Of a DNA stretch of 64,000 nucleotides, positions 51,913 through 61,031 are shown in pieces. Below the pieces are notes generated by a model that was given only the letters and a program-made list of their open reading frames with translations, was not told where the DNA came from and ran no database searches. The first letter of the stretch is position 1. Each line of letters begins with the position of its first letter. The position numbers and the translations under genes are program-made. The stretch spans positions 1,364,001 through 1,428,000 of the forward strand of contig CP064971.1 of NCBI GenBank assembly GCA_016699325.1, read 5' to 3'. The stretch comes from Methanolinea sp. GTDB taxonomy: Archaea > Halobacteriota > Methanomicrobia > Methanomicrobiales > Methanospirillaceae.

Positions 51913-52830
51913 TTATTCATACTCGATGGTTGCGGGAGGTTTTGGGGTGATATCATACACGACCCTTGCAACGCTTGGAATCTCAGCTGTTATCCGGGAA
52001 GCAAGGTGCCCGAGCACCCTGAACGGAATCTCGAGCGGAGTGGCGGTCATCCCGTCCCGCGAGTTGACTGCACGTACGGAGATTATCCACCCGTGAACCC
52101 GGGTATCACCTTTCACTCCGGTACCAAGACCGAGCACCGCTCCAAAACACTGCCAGGGAAGGAACCGGTCGACCAGTTCTTCTTCAACGATGGCATTCGC
52201 CTCGCGCACCACATTGAGCTTCTCCCGGGTCACTTCTCCGATTATCCGGACAGCAAGCCCCGGGCCCGGAAACGGCATGCGGTGCTGTATCTCCGGAGGA
52301 AGCCCCAGTGCACCGGCAACCTCCCTGACCTCGTCCTTGTAGAGATCGCGGAGGGGTTCAATGACTTTTTCAAACTCCATATGCAGCGGCATACCACCGA
52401 CATTGTGATGACTCTTGATCCCTCCCTCGCTCTCGATCCGGTCAGGGAAGATGGTGCCCTGGAGCAGGTACCGTGCACCGGTCCTTTCCGCCTCCCGTTC
52501 AAATACCCGGATGAACCGCTCCCCTATTACCTTCCGCTTCTGTTCGGGATCGACAATCCCGGAGAGAGCTGCAATGAACTCCTCTTCTGCGTAGACGATA
52601 TGGAGGTCCAGAGATCCGAACATCCGGATGATACCTTCTGTCTCACCCTTCCTCATCAGGCCGGTGTCTACATAGATGGGGATGAGCCGTTTCCCGATTG
52701 CTCTCGCCGCCAGGGCCGCACAGACCGAACTGTCGACGCCGCCCGAAAGAGCGATGACGACATGGTGATCCCCGGACTGGGCCCTGATCTCTTCAATGGC
52801 TTCGCGTATGAAACGTTCTGTGTCGACCAT
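51913..52830 (-). CDS. guaAb: GMP synthetase, ATP pyrophosphatase subunit
   Basis: 305-residue archaeal split GMP synthase subunit B: PP-loop ALSGGVDSSVCAALAARAI, then the dimerisation part with FPGPGLAVRIIGEVT. The glutaminase subunit is encoded elsewhere. ATG 52830 begins directly after pyrG (7-nt gap); the longer frame upstream is inside pyrG. Confidence 0.94.
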   Translation of the reverse strand: MVDTERFIREAIEEIRAQSGDHHVVIALSGGVDSSVCAALAARAIGKRLIPIYVDTGLMRKGETEGIIRMFGSLDLHIVYAEEEFIAALSGIVDPEQKRKVIGERFIRVFEREAERTGARYLLQGTIFPDRIESEGGIKSHHNVGGMPLHMEFEKVIEPLRDLYKDEVREVAGALGLPPEIQHRMPFPGPGLAVRIIGEVTREKLNVVREANAIVEEELVDRFLPWQCFGAVLGLGTGVKGDTRVHGWIISVRAVNSRDGMTATPLEIPFRVLGHLASRITAEIPSVARVVYDITPKPPATIEYE

Positions 52831-52837
52831 AGCCTCT

Positions 52838-54418
52838 CTACCTCCTGCTCCTCCGTGCCCGGCATGCTTCAACAAATCCCACGAATGGCGGAGAGGGTCT
52901 CGTAGGTCGTGACCTGAATTCGGGGTGGAACTGAGTGGCGAAAAAGAATGGATGGCCTGGGATCTCGCAGATCTCCACACGGTCCTTCCACGCGCCGGAA
53001 AATACCAGCCCGCTCTCCTCAAGATCGGGGATATACTCGGGGTTCACCTCATAGCGGTGACGATGACGCTCCACTATCTCCTTTTTCCTGTAAATCTGCA
53101 TGGCGAGGGTATCTTCTTTCAGGGCGATGGGATAGTTCCCAAGACGCATGGTCCCACCGAGATCGGTCACTCCCTCCTGATCGGGAAGCAGGGCGATCAC
53201 GTGGCGACCCTGCCCCATCTCGGCACTGGTTGCGTCCTCCCAGCCGAGCACGTTGCGGGAGAATTCCACGATGGCAAGCTGGAAACCCAGACATAGACCG
53301 AGGAGGGGAACGCGGCACGTCCGTGCATAGTGAAGCGCCCCGATCTTGCCTTCAAGGCCCCGCGGTCCAAACCCCCCGGGGACGAGGAGCCCATCGAACT
53401 CGGCAAGCTGCGGCTTATCGTAACGCTCGGCATCGAGCCAGGTGATCTTCACTTCGGTGGAAAGCGCACGCCCCGCATGCTTGAGGGCTTCTTTGATGCT
53501 GAGATAGACGTCTTCGATCCCGTACTTGCTCACGATGCCCACCTGCACCCTGCTCGTATACTCCCTTGACACGATGGTATACCAGCTGGTATCGGGACTC
53601 CTTGCGTTGAGCCTGAGATACTGGAAGAGTATTTCGGCAATCCCTTCCTTCTCCATCTCCATCGGGACCTGGTAGATGTCAGGGACCGTGGCTGCGCTGA
53701 TAACCGCCTGCTGGGCAAGATCGCAGAAGGCGGATATCTTCCGCTTGGTCTGGGACCCGATGGGGCGCTCACCTCTTCCCACGATGATCTCAGCGTGTAG
53801 CCCAAGTTCGCGGAGGGCTTTGACCGAGTGCTGTGTTGGTTTGGTCTTGAGATCCCCCATTGAGTCTTCCGGGACCAGGGTGACATGGATCAGGACCGTG
53901 TCTTCTTCAGGGAGTTCCCCCCTCATCTGGCGGACGGCCTCGAGGAAGGGCATGCTCTCGATATCACCAACAGTCCCGCCTACTTCGACCAGGCAGATGT
54001 CGGCCTGCCCGTTTCCAGCGGTCCCATCGTGGGCAGCTGCCCTGATGCAGGACTTGATCTCTTCGGTGATGTGGGGGATGATCTGTACGGTCTCTCCAAG
54101 GAACTCTCCTCTCCGCTCCTTCTCGATTACGCTCCGATAGATCTTACCGGTGGTGATATTGTGATCGGATGTGAGATCAATATCGAGGAACCGCTCATAG
54201 TTGCCCAGATCAAGGTCTACTTCCCCACCATCAGAGAGGACGAAAACCTCCCCGTGCTGACCGGGGTTCATGGTTCCAGCGTCGATGTTGAGATAGGGAT
54301 CGATCTTCACCGCGGTCACGCTGTAGCCACGGTTCTTGAGGATTCTCCCGATCGATGCGGCGGTGATGCCTTTACCAAGGCCGCTCATCACCCCCCCGGT
54401 AACGAAGATGTATTTCAC
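52838..54418 (-). CDS. pyrG: CTP synthase
   Basis: 526 residues: N-terminal synthetase domain (FVTGGVMSGLGKGITAASIG) and C-terminal class I glutaminase with nucleophile Cys in LGLCLGFQLAIVEF and His/Glu in FATQFHPEFRSRP. Amination of UTP to CTP. First gene of pyrG-guaAb-argD. Confidence 0.97.
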   Translation of the reverse strand: MKYIFVTGGVMSGLGKGITAASIGRILKNRGYSVTAVKIDPYLNIDAGTMNPGQHGEVFVLSDGGEVDLDLGNYERFLDIDLTSDHNITTGKIYRSVIEKERRGEFLGETVQIIPHITEEIKSCIRAAAHDGTAGNGQADICLVEVGGTVGDIESMPFLEAVRQMRGELPEEDTVLIHVTLVPEDSMGDLKTKPTQHSVKALRELGLHAEIIVGRGERPIGSQTKRKISAFCDLAQQAVISAATVPDIYQVPMEMEKEGIAEILFQYLRLNARSPDTSWYTIVSREYTSRVQVGIVSKYGIEDVYLSIKEALKHAGRALSTEVKITWLDAERYDKPQLAEFDGLLVPGGFGPRGLEGKIGALHYARTCRVPLLGLCLGFQLAIVEFSRNVLGWEDATSAEMGQGRHVIALLPDQEGVTDLGGTMRLGNYPIALKEDTLAMQIYRKKEIVERHRHRYEVNPEYIPDLEESGLVFSGAWKDRVEICEIPGHPFFFATQFHPEFRSRPTRPSPPFVGFVEACRARRSRR

Positions 54419-54512
54419 GAAGATTGCCCCTCCAGGCTCTCCTGGTTTTCTATTGTATGTATTCTACACTACGGGTGATAGTTTTTGTTCCATGGGCCTC
54501 GGGAAAAGGAGA

Positions 54513-54923
54513 TCAACCCCTCATTACGGCGTAAGCGGCCGAACACCGGGCAAGGGCCCGGTCTCCCCCCTCTGAAAAGACCTCTCCTTCTGCAAAAATG
54601 ATCCTCTTCCCCCGTTTTACAACGGTTCCTTCGGCAATGAGCACTCCTCCCTGCGCCCCGGCAAGGAATGAAGTGGTTTCAGAGATGGTGGCAATGCGCT
54701 CACCCGGATCGAGGAGAGGGTAGATGGCAAGGACCATGGCTTCATCGGCAAGGGCGGTGAAAATTCCTCCCTGGAGCCAGTCCTCCCCGTTCATCATGTC
54801 CGGGCGGACCGGCATCCGTATCCTGGCCGATCCTTTTTCCATGGTTCCCAGTTCCACTCCCATGAGCGTAAAGAACGGGTTTGCATCCCGCCCCAGCGCT
54901 CGTATTCGCTCGATGTAGCTCAT
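54513..54923 (-). CDS. Hotdog-fold thioesterase (PaaI-like)
   Basis: 136 residues with the hotdog signature MNGEDWLQGGIFTALADEAM. Probably hydrolyses an acyl-CoA or other thioester; substrate unknown. ATG 54923 (MSYIERIRALG) is preferred over the longer frame because it matches the family N-terminus. Divergent from the 55-kb cassette. Confidence 0.82.
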   Translation of the reverse strand: MSYIERIRALGRDANPFFTLMGVELGTMEKGSARIRMPVRPDMMNGEDWLQGGIFTALADEAMVLAIYPLLDPGERIATISETTSFLAGAQGGVLIAEGTVVKRGKRIIFAEGEVFSEGGDRALARCSAAYAVMRG

Positions 54924-54999
54924 AGCAGGGGAGTTTTGCCCATATCGGGATAAGGTTGCCGGACATTCTTTTTGTTGTCGGCAGTCCAACCATACTAAC

Positions 55000-55230
55000 A
55001 TGAATGCCGATGAAGAGAGGGAGCTGCTTCATGACCTTATCTGGCTTAATGCAGTGATTGCAACAGAGCTCATCCAGATCACCGAGAACGTTTCGTCAAT
55101 ACTCCGCCAGGGTCCGCCCCCTGAATCTTGTCTTGCCGATCACAACCGGCTTCGGAAGCAAGCACTTGAAATCGTCGAGAAGTACCGTGATGCGACCGCT
55201 CTCCGCGACCACCTCCTCGGACACCGATAA
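55000..55230 (+). CDS. Small helical protein heading the GT2/TPR/BrxD-like cassette
   Basis: 76 residues, almost entirely helical and charged (NADEERELLHDLIWLNAVIA, LADHNRLRKQALEIVEKYRD), suggesting a coiled-coil or four-helix bundle adaptor. No enzyme motif. First of four tightly spaced plus-strand genes (18-nt gap, then 4-nt and 20-nt overlaps). No family recognised. Confidence 0.72.
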   Translation: MNADEERELLHDLIWLNAVIATELIQITENVSSILRQGPPPESCLADHNRLRKQALEIVEKYRDATALRDHLLGHR

Positions 55231-55248
55231 CCCGGAAGGAAGTCTCAA

Positions 55249-55944
55249 GTGAATCCCGCGTTTACGATCATTATCCCGGCCTATAATGAAGAAGAGAGGA
55301 TCCGTGAGCTCCTGGACCAGATGCCCGGAAGAACCGGCCGGTTCATCATCATCTGCGATGGGACCGATACCACTCCTGAGATCGTACGCTCGTTTTCCCG
55401 GGAACACCCTGATCTTGATCTGGTTTGCCTGACTTTTTCCCGGAGGCTCGGAAAGGGTGGAGCGGTGCGGGAGGGCTTCGCCCGTGCTCCAGGGCCGCTG
55501 GTCGGTTTCATGGATGCCGACAACTCAACCTCGCTCTCCCAGATGGAGGATCTCATCGCCGCTATCGACGCTGCCGACGGAGTCATCGGCTCACGCTGGC
55601 TCCCGGGCTCTGTGATTACGGCCAGGCAGGGATTGACACGGCGGCTGGAGAGCAGGGTGTTCAACCTCATGATCCGCATCCTCTTCTCGCTCCCGTATTC
55701 AGATACGCAATGCGGTGCAAAAGTATTTAAAAAATCAGCCGTCGATGCTGTGATAGGTGACATGGTCTCGACGGGATTTGAGTTTGACGTTGAACTCCTC
55801 TGGCGGCTTTCCCGGAAGGGATTCCAGGTTAAGGAGCTTCCGATCACCTGGGGAAACCAGGAGGCATCGAGAGTGAGAGGTTCAGACATCCTCAGGATGC
55901 TCACTGCCCTATTCTCTCTCCGCCTCGGAGGGTCAGGATTATGA
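55249..55944 (+). CDS. Family 2 glycosyltransferase
   Basis: 231 residues, GT-A fold: FTIIIPAYNEEERIRELLDQ, the acidic GFMDADNSTSL motif, and GSRWLPGS. Similar to dolichyl-phosphate-sugar synthases but lacking transmembrane helices. GTG start at 55249 with GGAAGGA 8 nt upstream. Overlaps the TPR gene by 4 nt. Donor and acceptor unknown. Confidence 0.88.
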   Translation: MNPAFTIIIPAYNEEERIRELLDQMPGRTGRFIIICDGTDTTPEIVRSFSREHPDLDLVCLTFSRRLGKGGAVREGFARAPGPLVGFMDADNSTSLSQMEDLIAAIDAADGVIGSRWLPGSVITARQGLTRRLESRVFNLMIRILFSLPYSDTQCGAKVFKKSAVDAVIGDMVSTGFEFDVELLWRLSRKGFQVKELPITWGNQEASRVRGSDILRMLTALFSLRLGGSGL

Positions 55945-57761
55945 CTGGCGATTCCTTGGAGAATATTCGGCGTGAGTCCTTCCGGCTCTTTGAAGAAGGA
56001 AAGTATACCGAATCGCTTGATCTATGTCGTGCAGCCGGGACTGCCAGACCCGATCCGCAGCTTGCCATCCTCGCTGCCCGGAACCTGTTTAACCTGCGAC
56101 GTTTTGATGAAGCGGAAGCGTACGTAAGGGATATGATCCGGACGATGCCGGAATCGTCATATCTCCACAGTTTCCTCGGCAGGATTCTCGAAGAGCGGAA
56201 CGATGACACCGCGGTTTCCGAGCATGCAAGGGCTGTTCTGCTCGACCCGACAAATCAGGAAGCACTCCGGGGTTACGCGGCCTACCTCGTGGCAGCAGGA
56301 GACCACCGTATGGCCGTCCCGGTGCTGAGGAAACTTGTGGCTTTGTCAGGCAGGGAGGATGACGCACGGTGCCTTGCGAGGGCGCTGACGGCATCGGGTC
56401 GGAGTGCCGAAGCCCTCGCCCTGTTTTCACGGGAGGTCAGGCGGAGGGAGGAAGATCACGACTATATCGCCGCCCTGATGGGCGCCGGACGGTACCAGGA
56501 CGCTGCTCGGGAGGCTGCGACAACCTACCGGTTGTCCGGCAAACTCCCGTTTGCACGGATCCATCTCCGGGCCCGGGCTTTACATGATCCGGAAGCAGCG
56601 CTGGGAGAATATAAGGAATATTTCTCCACTCTCAAAGACGCCGAGATCGGCCTGGATTATGCCCTCTTACTGCGAACGTTCAAGAGGCCGGCGGAGGCGC
56701 TTGCTCTCTGCCGGGAACTGCTTGACTCAAATGTGATGGGCCCTGACTATACCGTCCGGCTCCTCACCTGCAGGCTGAATGCCGAACTCGGTGAAAAGGA
56801 GCGGGCAGCCGGATGCTACCAGCACCTGGTGCAGGATGCTCTCAGGAACCTGGACAATCATGATTTCCTCTCAGGTCTTCTCGCTTCCTACCGTGAATTT
56901 GTCCTCACCTACTACCCGGTCCGGGAGGCAGAGACCCGCTTCCTCTCGATCGTCCTGTCTCACCCGCATGCTGTGTCGCTGCTGGCCACCGCCCGCCTTT
57001 ATGAGGATATCGGAGACCTTTCGGAAGCACGTTCCTACTCATACCGCGCATTCCGGAGCGATTACCTCCATGGAGGCATGGCTTATGCACAGTTTTTGGC
57101 CGGGCAGAACGAATTCCGGGAAGCCGAGAAGATCCTTCTCTATGTATTGAATAATGCCAGGCGGATCCGGGAGATCGAGACCGTTGCCGGGCTCATCCTC
57201 GATGAGAAGTGGAAACTGTACCGGAGACCGCGCCTGCTTGATCGGCTGGTAACTATGCTCGGGCAGCGCTTCGCCCTCCTGAGTTCTGACGGCCTGGAGT
57301 ATCTCGCGGTTGCCTGCCTGGTGTCTGCTGGGATTGCCCGTCGTGAAAAGGACTATCTCCTGTGCAAGGAGTACTGCCTGCGGGGGCTCGATGCCGTACC
57401 GGCAATCGCAAACAACATCCGTCCTGATGACTTTCTCGAGCTCATCCGGGCCTGCAAAGAGGAGGGGGTATGTGATCCGCCGGTAATGGCCGCACAGGTA
57501 AGAGAAGATGAGGAGGATGAACAGGATAGGGCTCTCAGGGAATTCATGGAGAGTTGCAGCGATCAGGAGAGGCGCATCCTTGAATACCTCATCGAACACC
57601 GTGAAGCAAGCGAGATCGAGCTCCGGAAACTTCTCAATACGAGGAGAGTGGTCGGAATCATGAACCGGATCATACAGAAGGCGGCAGCATCGGGGATTAC
57701 AGTTATCGAGAAACGGGGAATTGGTGAGGGAGGAGAAATCTATGCCTATACCGCAGGGTGA
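55941..57761 (+). CDS. TPR-rich protein with C-terminal winged helix
   Basis: 606 residues. Most of the chain is repeated helical hairpins of TPR type (RLFEEGKYTESLDLCRAAGT, LFNLRRFDEAEAYVRDMI, and further copies through about residue 480). The last 70 residues form a winged helix (ILEYLIEHREASEIELRKLL). No nuclease or methylase motif. Overlaps the GT2 gene at its start and the ATPase gene at its end, so stoichiometric coexpression with the BrxD-like ATPase is implied. Confidence 0.85.
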   Translation: MTGDSLENIRRESFRLFEEGKYTESLDLCRAAGTARPDPQLAILAARNLFNLRRFDEAEAYVRDMIRTMPESSYLHSFLGRILEERNDDTAVSEHARAVLLDPTNQEALRGYAAYLVAAGDHRMAVPVLRKLVALSGREDDARCLARALTASGRSAEALALFSREVRRREEDHDYIAALMGAGRYQDAAREAATTYRLSGKLPFARIHLRARALHDPEAALGEYKEYFSTLKDAEIGLDYALLLRTFKRPAEALALCRELLDSNVMGPDYTVRLLTCRLNAELGEKERAAGCYQHLVQDALRNLDNHDFLSGLLASYREFVLTYYPVREAETRFLSIVLSHPHAVSLLATARLYEDIGDLSEARSYSYRAFRSDYLHGGMAYAQFLAGQNEFREAEKILLYVLNNARRIREIETVAGLILDEKWKLYRRPRLLDRLVTMLGQRFALLSSDGLEYLAVACLVSAGIARREKDYLLCKEYCLRGLDAVPAIANNIRPDDFLELIRACKEEGVCDPPVMAAQVREDEEDEQDRALREFMESCSDQERRILEYLIEHREASEIELRKLLNTRRVVGIMNRIIQKAAASGITVIEKRGIGEGGEIYAYTAG

Positions 57762-59043
57762 CCCAATCGAGAAGAGACGTCTCGAAAGCCTGAATATTAT
57801 TAACGCTCTCAGGCGGGGGACGGTCCCTGCCGGCGGTCTTGAACGGATAGCCGTTGGTGTCGATCTGGAGGAGGACGTAATAGGCGCCCAGTTCGACTAT
57901 GTTGCAAAGGGAGGTGGCGATCTCAAGTTCGTCCGCGGAGACTACGGGAGCGGAAAAACCTTCCTTGTTGCCCGATCGCTCGAAATCGCCAGGGGGAAAG
58001 GGTTTGTCACCGCCCACGTGACGATCTCCCCTTCGGCACCGCTCTACCGGCAAAAGAACATCTACCAGCAGATCTGTGCAAGCCTCAGGACCCGGGAGGA
58101 AGAGCATGCCCTCAAGGCGGTCATTGACAGCTGGCTCTTCTCAATAGAAGAACGACTGCTGCGGGTGAGCGATCATCACCTCGAGGAGGAGAGCCTGGAG
58201 AAGGCAACCCTCAAGGAGATCGAGACCGCCCTTGCCAGCATCTCCGAAATGAATTCCTCGCTTGCCGCAGCGCTTCGAACTTACTACCGGGCAAATAACG
58301 CCGGCGACTTCCAGACCGCACAGTCGGCAATCGGGTGGATCAGTGCCGAACCAAACATCGGCCGGGAATTCAAACAGAAAGCGGGAATCAGGGGGGACGT
58401 GGACGAGACCTACGCCCTCATCTTTCTCAAGGGGCTGGTCAGGATCATCGTCAACGCGGGCTATGCCGGCCTCGCGGTTGCCATTGACGAGCTCGAGACT
58501 ACCCAGGTTCTCCCGAGAAACCAGCGGGATAAAGCCTATAATACTCTCCGGCTCCTGGTAGACTCGCTAGACCGCGGCGACCTCCCGTACTGTTACTTCG
58601 TCTTCACTGGCACTCCGGCGTTCTTTGAAGGCCCCCGGGGGGTCCGCTCCCTGCCTTCCCTCGCAGACCGTATAGGTATCACCGGGACCAGTGAGTTCAA
58701 AAATCCCCGCCAGCCCCAGATCGTCCTCTCCCGGTTCGATGCAAGTAAGCTCGAACAGGTTGCCCAGAAGGTCATCCGGATCTATTCTGAAGCATACGCA
58801 GAGGTTGACCAGAACCGGGTCTCGCACCGGTTCATCCGGACCATGATCGGGAAGGTGACGGGAAAATTCGGAGGCAGAGTGGATGTCATCCCGCGAATTT
58901 TCTTAAAAGAGTTTATGGATGTCCTCGACAAGTGCGAGCTGTATGAGGACTATGATCCCTGGGAGAGTTACCAGTTCGATGCTCGCCACTTGAAGGGGGA
59001 ACTCCGCGAGGAGGAAGAGGCGGTCATGGTTGTCGAGTTCTGA
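57742..59043 (+). CDS. BREX BrxC/BrxD-type P-loop ATPase (DUF2791)
   Basis: About 433 residues from ATG 57742 (MPIPQGDPIEKRRLE). Walker A DYGSGKT at about residue 68 and Walker B AVAIDELE near 248, with FTGTPAFFEGPRGVRSLPSL as sensor-like region. The overall pattern matches the DUF2791/BrxC-BrxD ATPase family known from BREX phage-defence loci. No PglX methylase, PglZ, BrxL or helicase is nearby; the only partners are the TPR-wHTH protein, GT2 and small protein. Could be a stand-alone anti-mobile-element module or a transcription/chromosome factor. Confidence 0.85.
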   Translation: MPIPQGDPIEKRRLESLNIINALRRGTVPAGGLERIAVGVDLEEDVIGAQFDYVAKGGGDLKFVRGDYGSGKTFLVARSLEIARGKGFVTAHVTISPSAPLYRQKNIYQQICASLRTREEEHALKAVIDSWLFSIEERLLRVSDHHLEEESLEKATLKEIETALASISEMNSSLAAALRTYYRANNAGDFQTAQSAIGWISAEPNIGREFKQKAGIRGDVDETYALIFLKGLVRIIVNAGYAGLAVAIDELETTQVLPRNQRDKAYNTLRLLVDSLDRGDLPYCYFVFTGTPAFFEGPRGVRSLPSLADRIGITGTSEFKNPRQPQIVLSRFDASKLEQVAQKVIRIYSEAYAEVDQNRVSHRFIRTMIGKVTGKFGGRVDVIPRIFLKEFMDVLDKCELYEDYDPWESYQFDARHLKGELREEEEAVMVVEF

Positions 59044-59259
59044 TCTGGTTACGAAAGACCGATGCCCTCAATGAAATTCAGAGGACCAGGCTTCAGTATC
59101 ATTCTCACATGGTATCGAGAATCGGGTTTGTGGAGTATCATCCGGCAAACTAAGGGGCTGACATTCTTCACCTTCCATTCTCATTCGGTGGCGGGATTCT
59201 CCTTCATTGCCAACAGGGATAACGGGGCCCGTGTTCGCCAAGTAAGTCACCTGGTATAA

Positions 59260-59276
59260 CCAATTGATTTGATTGG
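59260..59276 (+). promoter_or_regulatory. Inverted repeat upstream of tungstate transporter
   Basis: CCAAT-(7 nt)-ATTGG about 28 nt before the tupA start. Plausible operator for a tungstate/molybdate-responsive regulator; no protein in the window is an obvious binder. Confidence 0.3.
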
Positions 59277-59303
59277 AGAAAAAAGTTAAGAGGGGATGTG
59301 CCG

Positions 59304-60245
59304 ATGTTGCAGCGTATGCAGTACACAAGGTTTCTGTTCGTAATCAGCGCCGTGATGATCGTTGTGGCTGGAATTACTTTTTCCGGATGCACGACTCCGA
59401 CGCCCCCGACTCCCACTCCGCCACAGCAGGATCTGCTCATCGCCACTACGACAAGCCTCTATGATACCGGTCTCCTGGATCACCTGGGTGGTATCTTCGG
59501 GCCGGAGTATAATGCGAACCTGCGGGTAACTGCCAAAGGAACAGGGCAGGCCCTGGAACTGGGACAGAACGGCGATGTGGATGTCGTCATGGTTCATGAC
59601 CGCGTACGTGAGGACACTTTCCTCCAGAACGGGTATGGTGTTGATCGGCGCGTGTTTGCTTTTAACTATTTCATTATTGTTGGCCCGCCTTCGGACCCGG
59701 CTAACACCAGGAACATGACAGCGACCCAGGCTTTCGACACCATTTACAAAAAAGCCCAGACGAATCCCAAAGTCGTCTTTGTCTCCCGCGGAGATGCTTC
59801 CGGCACCCATGCCAGGGAACAGTTCCTCTGGAAGAACGCCGGGTATAACTACTCCGCGATCCAGGTATCCGGGCCCTGGTATGTTGAGTCTGGGACCGGA
59901 ATGGGAGCGACGCTGTTAATCGCCGAAGAGAAGAATGCTTATACCCTTTCTGATGTCGGTACCTTCCTTGCGTATAAAGGGAACCTTTCCCTCGTGCCTC
60001 TGGTAGATCAGGGAGACGAGCTGCTCAACGTTTACAGCGCGATGATCGTCAATCCAGCCAAGTTCCCCGATACCAAAGTCCAGCTCTCGAAAGACTGGAT
60101 TAACTGGCTGATTTCGTCAAAAGGCCAGGATCTTATCGCCAATTATGGGGTCAGTACGTATGGGCAACCGCTCTTCCATCCTGCCCTCGGTAAATGGGAG
60201 CTCCTTGGTGTGAGCCAGGCTGAGACTCAGGATCCGATTCCGTGA
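59304..60245 (+). CDS. tupA: Tungstate ABC transporter, substrate-binding lipoprotein
   Basis: 313 residues with a signal peptide ending in lipobox ITFSGC, then a Pro/Thr linker. The binding core starts IATTTSLYDTGLLDHLGGIF, the TupA anion-binding hallmark, with GDVDVVMVHDR, FVSRGDASGTH and ESGTGMGATLLIAEEKNAYT completing the pocket. ATG 59304 has GGGGATG 6 nt upstream; a GTG at 59298 is less likely. Catches tungstate (or molybdate) outside the cell. Confidence 0.93.
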   Translation: MLQRMQYTRFLFVISAVMIVVAGITFSGCTTPTPPTPTPPQQDLLIATTTSLYDTGLLDHLGGIFGPEYNANLRVTAKGTGQALELGQNGDVDVVMVHDRVREDTFLQNGYGVDRRVFAFNYFIIVGPPSDPANTRNMTATQAFDTIYKKAQTNPKVVFVSRGDASGTHAREQFLWKNAGYNYSAIQVSGPWYVESGTGMGATLLIAEEKNAYTLSDVGTFLAYKGNLSLVPLVDQGDELLNVYSAMIVNPAKFPDTKVQLSKDWINWLISSKGQDLIANYGVSTYGQPLFHPALGKWELLGVSQAETQDPIP

Positions 60246-60265
60246 ATCCAGCCCTGATCAATTCT

Positions 60266-60278
60266 TTTTATTTAATAT
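60266..60278 (+). promoter_or_regulatory. Internal TATA upstream of tupB
   Basis: TTTTATTTAATAT centred about 30 nt before the tupB ATG, within the 56-nt gap after tupA. Suggests a second, leaderless transcript for tupBC in addition to read-through from tupA. Confidence 0.5.
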
Positions 60279-60301
60279 CTTCGTGGCACTAAGAGGGAAT
60301 C

Positions 60302-61027
60302 ATGGCCGGGTTTCTGGAAGGACTCAGTCCAATCTGGCAGGGATTACTGCAGGCATTCAACCTGTTAATCAGCCTCGATGCACAGATACTGCGCATCACA
60401 GCACTCAGCCTGATCATCACGATGAGCGCCGTGATCATCGGTTCCCTCATATCAATCCCTCTCGGTTCAGTTATCGCGTATGGAAAATTCAGGGGCAGGA
60501 ATACACTGATTTGGTTAATCCAGACCCTCTATGCTTTCCCCACGGTGGTTATCGGACTGATTGTTTTCCTCTTCATCCGTAAAACCGGCCCTTTTGGACC
60601 CCTGAACCTACTCTTTACTCCGCAGGGCATGATCATCGGCCAGACGGTCCTTGTGCTCCCTATCATCACCGGTTTGACGATATCGGCGCTGGTTGCGGTT
60701 GATCTCACCATCCGGGATACCATTACGTCACTTGGGGCAACAAGGTTACAGTTCCTGATATCGGCCCTTAAAGAGGCCAGGTTTGCTATTTTCGCCGCCA
60801 TTGCCCTGGCATTCGGCCGGGCCATATCAGAGGTCGGAGCAGCCATCATTATCGGCGGCAACATCGCAAGCCCGGGTAACTTCTGGACATCAACAAGGAC
60901 CCTTACTACCGCAATTACTCTTGAAACCGGGAAGGGAGATATAGCCCTCTCAATCGCTCTAGGGATTATTCTCCTGCTCATCGCCCTCGTCATCAACGTG
61001 ATCATAAGCATTGTTCAGAACCGGTGA
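60302..61027 (+). CDS. tupB: Tungstate ABC transporter, permease
   Basis: 241 residues, about six helices, with the permease EAA-type loop (LGATRLQFLISALKEARFAI) and GRAISEVGAAIIIGGNI. TupB family. 56 nt after tupA and directly before tupC. Confidence 0.93.
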   Translation: MAGFLEGLSPIWQGLLQAFNLLISLDAQILRITALSLIITMSAVIIGSLISIPLGSVIAYGKFRGRNTLIWLIQTLYAFPTVVIGLIVFLFIRKTGPFGPLNLLFTPQGMIIGQTVLVLPIITGLTISALVAVDLTIRDTITSLGATRLQFLISALKEARFAIFAAIALAFGRAISEVGAAIIIGGNIASPGNFWTSTRTLTTAITLETGKGDIALSIALGIILLLIALVINVIISIVQNR

Positions 61028-61031
61028 AGCC

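Noticed and set aside
50797..52905. 702-codon open frame on the plus strand
   Set aside because: It runs antisense through argD and guaAb, both well-recognised families; composition is typical of an antisense shadow in GC-rich DNA.
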